Shown in pieces: positions 56,947 through 64,000 of a stretch of 64,000 nucleotides of DNA. Source of the DNA: Daucus carota subsp. sativus (Eukaryota > Streptophyta > Magnoliopsida > Apiales > Apiaceae); assembly GCF_001625215.2 (NCBI RefSeq), contig NC_030387.2, positions 8,336,501-8,400,500 of the forward strand, written 5' to 3'. A model generated the notes under the pieces. That model was not told where the DNA came from and ran no database searches. It was given only the letters and a program-made list of their open reading frames with translations. Made by a program: the position numbers and the translations under genes. Position 1 is the first letter of the stretch. The number at the start of each line of letters is the position of its first letter.

Positions 56947-59900
56947 TTAATCAGATAACTCAGGGCTTTCGATGTCGAGAAAACTGGTCAATAAAGTCCT
57001 GCGTGACGACTGCGATTTTGCATTCCCTGAGACTGTTTCATCACTTCCTTTCTCAATTTTGATTGCATCCTGTATAGCCAGAATGATGTCCTGCATTCTT
57101 GGTCTGGAAGATGAGCGTTGTTCGACACATTGGATTGCTACTTCTGCGATCCTCCATACTGACTCAATTTTTGCCTTTTCTGCTACAGAAGGATCTACGA
57201 TGCTTTTCACATCCCTCTTGCAGATCATAGACCTTGCCTACATTTTATTAAATTCAAATGATTCGACTACATTGCATCCTCAGAACCAGCAAACAATTCC
57301 GATGGAAAAAGAAAATCAGACAACTTTAGAAGAGAAATAATTGTACTTGACTGGCCGCATTTCCTCTGCAGCATGTGTCTTTTAGAGTCTGTTTGGATGA
57401 GTTTATGACTAATGACTTAATGTGATTTATGACTTAACGTGACTTATGTTATAAGCTGACAACTTAAAATGTCTGTTTGGATAATTTTGACTTATTAATG
57501 ACTTATGAGATATTAAAAATATAATAATAAAAATAAAAGTGATTTATGGATAACTTGGGCTTATTTCTGACTTTAAGCCAAATTCTGACTTATTACACAT
57601 ACCGACATTTTTCAGCTTAAAGTCAGAAATAACTTAAACCTGGGCTTAAAGCCTCTAAGACTAATGTTCACCAATAAGTTATTTTTCTCTCCAGTGTGCA
57701 GATTGTCGTTTCATGAATGTTTTAATTGATGTCGTGGGAAAGATGGAATAATATAGATATGTGTGTGCTTACCCAGTGAACAATGTTCCAATCAGTGCCT
57801 GAATCTTCAGTTGATACAGGCTTTCTTCCGGAAACCAGTTCTAAGAGAACAACACCAAAGCTATATACATCACTTCTTTTAGTTAATTTTTTGTTTGCAT
57901 AGTACCTGGGTGAAAAATTAACCCTGTCAGGATGAGGGTAAAGGAAGAGATTAGTATAGACAATCACATGGTAAGGCTTACCCTGGATCAAGGTATCCGA
58001 CAGTCCCTTGAGCTAAACTTGATACGTGGGTTTGATCATCTTCAGTTTGCCTTGACAGTCCAGAATGAGATAATTTTGCCCTCATATTGATATCGAGGAG
58101 AATATTGCTTGTCTTTACATCACCGTGAATAATACTTGGGTTGCATCCAGAGTGTAAATATTCGAGGCCTGCAGGTAATGTTCAATTTCAGCTTCAGTAT
58201 TGGTTAAAAATTGTCACTAGGTGAAAAAAAATGTCAGCTGCCAACCTTTAGCTGCATCTTCTGCAATTTGAAGACGGGAGAGCCAGTCTAACGACTTCTG
58301 ATTGGAAGAATCTGTAAGTAAATATATGTCGTCAATTAATATTTTTTGTCTAATCAATCGTCAAATAGGCTAAAAGACATGTACCATGTATGTGATCACG
58401 CAAAGTTCCATTGTGCATGTATTCGTAAACAAGCATACTCTGATGTGATTCTTTACAATATCCAATTAAAGAAACCAAGTTTCTGTGGTGAATTCTAGAC
58501 AAGCGAGCAACCTGCAAAAGGTTTACAAGAATACTTACTGAAACTTCTGATAATACTTGCAACTGTTTATTGGTTACATTTCTAGAATATATATCCGCTT
58601 TGCTTTACAACAGAGAGAAACAGGGTAGCTTACTCTGAATGATGCAATTACTCTGAATGTAGAAGTCTATACAAAGAATGCATATATAATTACCTCAGTA
58701 ACAAATTGTCGGTTTCCATGATTGGATGAATCAGCCATCACTTCAACCGCCAAATCTTTTCCATCTTTCATTCTCCCAAAATACACAGGTCCAAAACTTC
58801 CTTTACCTATTTGCTTAGAAAAGCTTTTAGTAAATTCTTCTATATCAGCGAATGTTATATGGTATGAAACTTCTTCATCAATCCGATTCCTGCCTCGTTC
58901 TATTCAATATGCTGAGGACTGGTTAGTACTAGTACACATACCACCACCCAATGACAAAAAACTGGGACTAATCATTACAATTATTTGCAGTACTAATTAA
59001 AGGAAGAAATAGAGAATTAACAAAAAAATGATAACACTAGGGAAGTGCATACCTTTTCCATTATTCTTGAACCACCTCTTTTTCTGAAGATGATACAATA
59101 ATACAAAGTTCCTAAAAACAGAAGGAGAAGAATCGCTAGCAATCCAATTGAAACTCCAACAATCATTCTGCGATATCTTTTATGCTTAGTGCTGTCCCTT
59201 AGACCAGGATTACCTTCATAACTGCAAGACAAAATGTTATACCAATTTTTTTATCAACTAAATCAGATAAATAATTTTGTCTCTATTATCCAATTATCGG
59301 GGTTACAATCAGCATAATGTTGCAGATTCTGGTGCAAGTAGGCACATTATCAAAGAAATACACTAAAATGAATATTTTGTATCAAATTATGAGATCTGGG
59401 ATATCCCACTAGACAAATATTCAAAAATTGTTACACATTTCTGTCAAGAAGCATACTCACCTAAGAATTAGTTTTCCTTTTAGCAATGTGGAGGGGATAT
59501 CCCCAGTCAAAGAGTTATTATCTACATACCTGCAAAAAAGTAAGTGTTTTAAGTGACTTCAAATAGGAAAGGCATCATTCAGTCACATTTTATTGATCTA
59601 AAGGCGATTTGTTTAATATTTCCATACAGTTCTTTTAAGCTTGGCAAACTGCCCAAACAAGATGGTATTGGACCTGTGAGTTTATTGTTCTCTAGATGCC
59701 TGCATATTCACCAAATGTAACAAGTGGTCATGAAATTTTAAATCTATCTGTGCCAATCAGTAGTATGAAATTACAAAGAGGAACAAAACCTACAAAATTT
59801 GTAAATTGATGAGGTTAGTCATGTCAGGGATTGGACCCTCGAAGGAGCTTCCGTTCAGCCACCTGATATAAAAGAAGCAATCAGATTGTGGTTTTGGTTT

Positions 59901-61970
59901 ATGACATAACTTGAAAAACCATATAGTTGTCACTGTTCTACTGAACTTACAACTCGATCAATCCATCCATATTATTTAGATCAGGTGGGATTTCACCTTC
60001 CACATTCCTTCCTGACAGTGCACTGTACAAAGTTATCAGTAAATCACCTGAATGTGCATTGTCTTGTTAGTCATATTAGTGAAATATATGTTACAAACTT
60101 GGGAATAGACCGTCAAGGTAGTTTATGGTTGTGTCAATGAAGCTCAGGTTGTCAAAGGACCAGGCTGAATGCGACCTAGGATTCTAATGGACCTAACACA
60201 TTTTTTCTTTGGCAGAAGCACCAAATTTTTAATAGTTTCTAGCATTGATCATAATCTTTCGTATTTTCATGCTTATTCTATTAAAGTTTTATATTTGGGC
60301 AGACTTTGTTCTTATGAAAAAAAGTTTTGGATTGAAATATGAGGTGCCCCTTACTAAAATATGAGAAAGTAAGCAACTCACATTTTTGTGATCCTCGGTG
60401 GTATACTAGTGCTGCAATTCACCCAATCCCAGGGTGTAGGAACACAAGGGTCACCACGAGCTTCATCCTTCATATAACTGTCCATAGACTTGCCTCGAAG
60501 AGAATTGAGAGTGTTTACTGGCATATGGAAATGAAAACTTATTAGATACAGGTAAAGTAAATAAATTCAAACAATATTTGCGCAGAGAATCTGGTTTGAG
60601 CTGCAACATGAGTACTCTTACCATCTCGCACATCTGTCTTCTTGGCAATCGGCACATATTTGCTTATTTCAATAGCATTTAGGAGTGGCCCATGGGTCGA
60701 ATCCGGGGTCTTTACAAATGAGAATGATAATACAAAATCAAGTGTTACATTTTTGAAGCTTGGTTCATATAATGTGTAGCTTCTGTGCGCATTCTCAGCA
60801 ATATTGATAACAGCAGTGTTGTAGTCAGGAATCTCAGGTTGAGCTATTGTAAATTTCCTACTTTCTGAAGTCTCAAATTCTTCAATTTCAGCAAAATATG
60901 CATAACCTCGAGCACTGGCAGGGAAGTCTTCTAGGTTCAGCCTATAAGTAAGATTGCCTTTGGTACCAACAACTGCAGTTGCATTACTTTTAATGGCGGG
61001 TGCTCTTTTGCGTTTGTGTTTATGTACTTTGTTGTGTTGACTCTTTCAGTACCTGGGGCAACCCCTACAAGAAAATTTTGCCTTCTTTCAAGATCAGAAC
61101 TCCATATGCGATCATATGGATCATCAGGATACCTGAGACGACATTCATCTTTATGTAATTGCATGACTAATCTAATAATCTATTCGGAAAACAACTAAAT
61201 TCAGCATATTTATCTTACTCTTTGTTTGAACTAGTCTTATAATAGTGATCTGATTCAGGAATCATTCACAATTCCATCTTCTCAAATTACAAGAGAAGCC
61301 GAGAGCATACCTTATAGCTTCATTACTCGTAGCACCAAAATTCACTCTGGCTGCTACCTTTAAGTAAAATTCATCCTCAAACTCCGTAGCATACATTGAC
61401 TGATTCAAAGGCCGCAGCTCAAGAGTGGAAATAAAAGGAGAACCCGTGGTTGCTTGACACAAGCAGACATCAACAGAATTCGACTGAGCCCTAATGATCA
61501 TTTCCTCCACATGTACCTCAGAGGCATTGGTAATACTCACAGTTGACCACTTGGTTGCATCCAAATAAACCTGAAACTTGGGGAAAGTACTCTTGGAGTT
61601 TCCATATAGAAACGTTGCGCGAACAAGGTACCTCTCCTCTCCTGAGTCCTCAGAGTGTAGCAGTACTTTTTGTCATCAACAGGAAGTCTCTGCGTTTTCG
61701 ATACTGTGGCAAACTTGCCTCTGGATCCTCCAGCTCAGCTGATTGTCCAGAGCTAATAATTCCGGAGTCCGAAATCCATGGCAAGCCAGTGTTGAGGTCA
61801 GTATAATTGCTTGATCCTCCACAGTCTATGCTTATGAACTCTGCATGTTAGCTTGGTTGTTATTATATTGCATGAATTTAGATTGATCGAGGAATACAAA
61901 GAGGAGGCGTACCTGTAACTTGGCACATAACATATGGAACTAAGGCAAGAAGACAGAATATCAAACCCAT
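56947..61970 (-). pseudogene. Malectin-like/LRR receptor kinase locus (At1g67720-type), decayed
   Basis: About 15 exons can be traced: 61970-61913 (signal peptide), 61840-61311 and 61132-60622 (malectin-like), 60517-60382, four LRR exons (60022-59951, 59862-59794, 59699-59628, 59529-59461), 59221-59053 (membrane span GVSIGLLAILLLLFLGTLYY), then kinase exons about 58908-58694, 58511-58385, 58311-58246, 58168-57982, 57905-57773 and 57237-56947. Two single-base losses in exon 2 (near 61675 and 61630) and one in exon 3 (near 60985) break the frame. Kinase motifs are also lost: VAIK lysine is Glu (AVEVM), HRD is HGD, DFG is HSG, DPE is DPG. The acceptor of the first kinase exon fits poorly. Most splice sites survive, so decay is recent. 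Assembly indels could explain the frameshifts but not the motif changes. Confidence 0.85.
57384..57656. mobile_element. MITE in the last intron of the kinase locus
   Basis: Left GAGTCTGTTTGGATGAG and complement of right end GAGGCTTTAAGCCCAGG are inverted. The interior shares ATGACTTAACGTGACTTATG with the element at 22825-23192 in the opposite orientation. Confidence 0.6.
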
Positions 61971-62877
61971 GAATGTTAGTTTTTTTAGAAACCGAGGATT
62001 CAAGTGTTTGTGGCTACATTCTTAGCATATAAGATAAGAATTATAAGTCAAGTGAAGTCAAGTTCAGCATCCAAGTATCTAACATAACTTCAATTGGTTT
62101 TTATCTGAGGTGCTCGTGGACAAATGCTAAAGATCAAATTTCATATATTTAATTGACGGGCTACTACTTGTTAATAATATGAACCCCTGCATATAATCCA
62201 AAAACTTCATCAATCAAAATAAGCTAAGTATATCAAATTTAGCGCTTACTCGCTTAACATGTGTCTATGTACACGCACGAATCCAACTTTAATTAACTTT
62301 AGCTTTTAACCTTTACTAATTTTGACTAGTTTATCTTATGTGATGTCTTTTTTTTCTTTGACAGGATATCTTATGTAATGTCACTAACTCGCATTCAAAT
62401 TAAATCTGTTATGTTTCGAGTTTTCTTTTCATATACTTTCTACTTTAAATTTCACTTTTGCTGCTTTGAAAAATAAAAGCATCATGTTAATGTTTCTCTC
62501 ACAAATTTTTTTCGTTAAGCTATTTTTTGATTTAGGCATAACAGTTTTGTTATAAATATCGTGCGACTCCGTCATATATTCAGTTTATAATTTTATGACT
62601 GTTTAATTTCCTTATTATTTCAGTTGAACTACGCGGTTGATGTGGGGCCCTTGGTACTGGTGCATGTGAGCACGTTTATTGGTCATTCTGAATGTGGAAG
62701 GAAAATCTGGAACCATTTAAATACCTAAATGCAATAAACCAAATTTCAAACTCCGTCTACACTGGCGTTTAAGAATTTCGTCGATTTATCGAATTTCATT
62801 ACTAATCCTAGAAATCGGAAATCCGAAAAGTCAACGATTAATCGAATAATCAAAAAATAATTAAAATAATTAATCGG
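61971..62877. other. Gene-free region upstream of the kinase locus
   Basis: It should hold the promoter of the decayed receptor kinase. Near 62235-62275 AGCGCTTACTCGCTTAACAT resembles one end of the element nested at 56515-56684. No gene recognised. Confidence 0.5.
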
Positions 62878-63092
62878 TGTTATAAATAATATATTTATGT
62901 GGATGTCCTTTGGCTTTTCACTAGCCAAACCTTTGGCTTTTCACTAACTAGACCTTTGGTTTACTTATAACTGATTTTGTAATCTTATATAAAGGACATG
63001 TGTGTAACACATATGATATATACAATCACATCTTCTCCTTTCTCTCTTGTCTATCTCTCTCAACAATCTCTTTACATTATTATTACATAACA
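62878..63092 (+). mobile_element. Possible Ty1/copia 5' LTR at window edge
   Basis: A TGTTATAAATAATAT start, a TATATAAAGG promoter-like box (about 62977) and a C/T-rich leader lead to ATTACATAACACGTTATCAG and CACGA, a junction word that follows the 5' LTR of many plant copia elements. The second LTR and any polyprotein would lie beyond 64000. Confidence 0.45.
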
Positions 63093-64000
63093 CGTTATCA
63101 GCACGATTCGCTATTCTGTTTTGTTTCTATGTTGTAAGATTCGCTATTCGTGTACTCATATTCAAAAGGATCATGATTTGAAAATTTGAGATGGGATAAT
63201 CGACGAGCACTTATTTTGGTGCAAAGAGCGAGTTATACTTTCGGATGGTAAAGGTTTTTATCATTGATTTGGGTAAAGAATTTTCTTGAAGCAAGGGATC
63301 TTGAACTTACAAGAATGTAAGATTTTAAGGTACGCCTCCTTTCACTATTCTTTACATTTTATGATATTATACTAAATAAACGTCTATATTTGAGTTATAT
63401 GTTAATCTTGCATTTCTCAAAAAAAAAAAAATCACACTAAATTTGTTGTTTGTCAGAATTAATAGATTTAAGATATTTGTCCATCAATTTTCTACAACTT
63501 TAATTGGTTAAGATTTACGATATTATATATGTAAGTTTGTGAATTCATCTACATTTACATATGCATGGTATGACTTTGGTTGTAGGTATTGTAAATTGTT
63601 TTCTATCTAGTTTGAGTAATATATATTTGCTTAATCTTAATATGTTTGTGTCTCTCTCTGTATATTTGTTATTATTGATTGGTTTGATATGGCATAGTAA
63701 ATTGTTTACTTGGATATGATTAATATCTTCCATGTTATATTATATTTTTAGTGATCATGCTTATGTTTACTTTTGTTTAACTTTTGTGGATGATATTGGT
63801 ATATGTTTAGTCCATCGGAATTTATTGAGCTTATACTCGTTGTAAAGGTCTTTTGATCATCTACAATTTTCTTTTTCGTGTATTTCTAAAATCTGCCTAT
63901 AAGTATGCCAAAATCTGCATTTTGTGTAATATATGATGCAAGTTGATTTGCTGTCACTTCTAAAATTCATAGTAAATTGAATATTGGTCCAAATATTGAA
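63093..64000. other. Possible copia leader region, no open frame
   Basis: AT-rich sequence to the window end. It may be internal leader of the copia-like element. No coding region is visible. Confidence 0.4.

Overview
This is a plant nuclear window. The evidence is spliceosomal introns with GT..AG borders, AT-rich intergenic DNA, dense Stowaway and Tourist-like MITEs, a Helitron, a Tat-lineage Ty3/gypsy element, and plant-only gene families (APG-type GDSL esterase, AIRP2-type RING ligase, malectin-LRR receptor kinase). A eudicot is most likely. The species cannot be fixed from the sequence.

Layout. 1-7.2 kb: a Tourist-like MITE split at an A|T dinucleotide by a 6.3-kb Helitron on the minus strand; the Helitron carries a decayed Argonaute gene fragment and internally repeated blocks. 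7.5-12.0 kb: a diverged tandem duplication whose units each begin with tRNA-Lys(CUU), giving one decayed and two intact tRNA genes. 12.2-13.8 kb: a two-exon BCS1-like AAA-ATPase (-). 15.8-17.9 kb: a ruined hAT transposase (-). 18.06-18.77 kb: an unclassified poly-A retroelement with a 15-bp target duplication and a strong stem-loop near its 5' end. 19.9-20.6 kb: a membrane-anchored methyltransferase-like protein (+). 21.9-29.9 kb: a five-exon gene (-) for a protein of about 1407 aa made of Lys-rich repeats. 30.7-32.3 kb: a three-exon KCR2-like 3-ketoacyl-CoA reductase (-) with a small hAT element in intron 1. 34.1-36.2 kb: an APG-type proline-rich GDSL esterase (+), convergent with a five-exon AIRP2-like RING ligase (-, 36.6-38.8 kb). 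40.7-55.35 kb: a Tourist-like element holding a complete 13.8-kb LTR retrotransposon. 56.9-62.0 kb: a malectin/LRR receptor kinase locus (-) that looks like a pseudogene. The window ends in what may be the 5' LTR of a Ty1/copia element.

The most interesting object is the LTR retrotransposon. Its LTRs look identical, its target duplication is TATAT, and its 2053-aa Gag-Pol reading frame is open. It also carries a second, oppositely transcribed gene with its own TATA box, a 5'-UTR intron and three coding exons (699 aa), a 50-bp tandem array whose every unit encodes two hairpins, and a duplicated polypurine-tract plus stem-loop module on both sides of the antisense gene. The host genes are ordinary single loci with no operon-like cooperation. 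The main process visible here is nested transposon insertion and gene decay.
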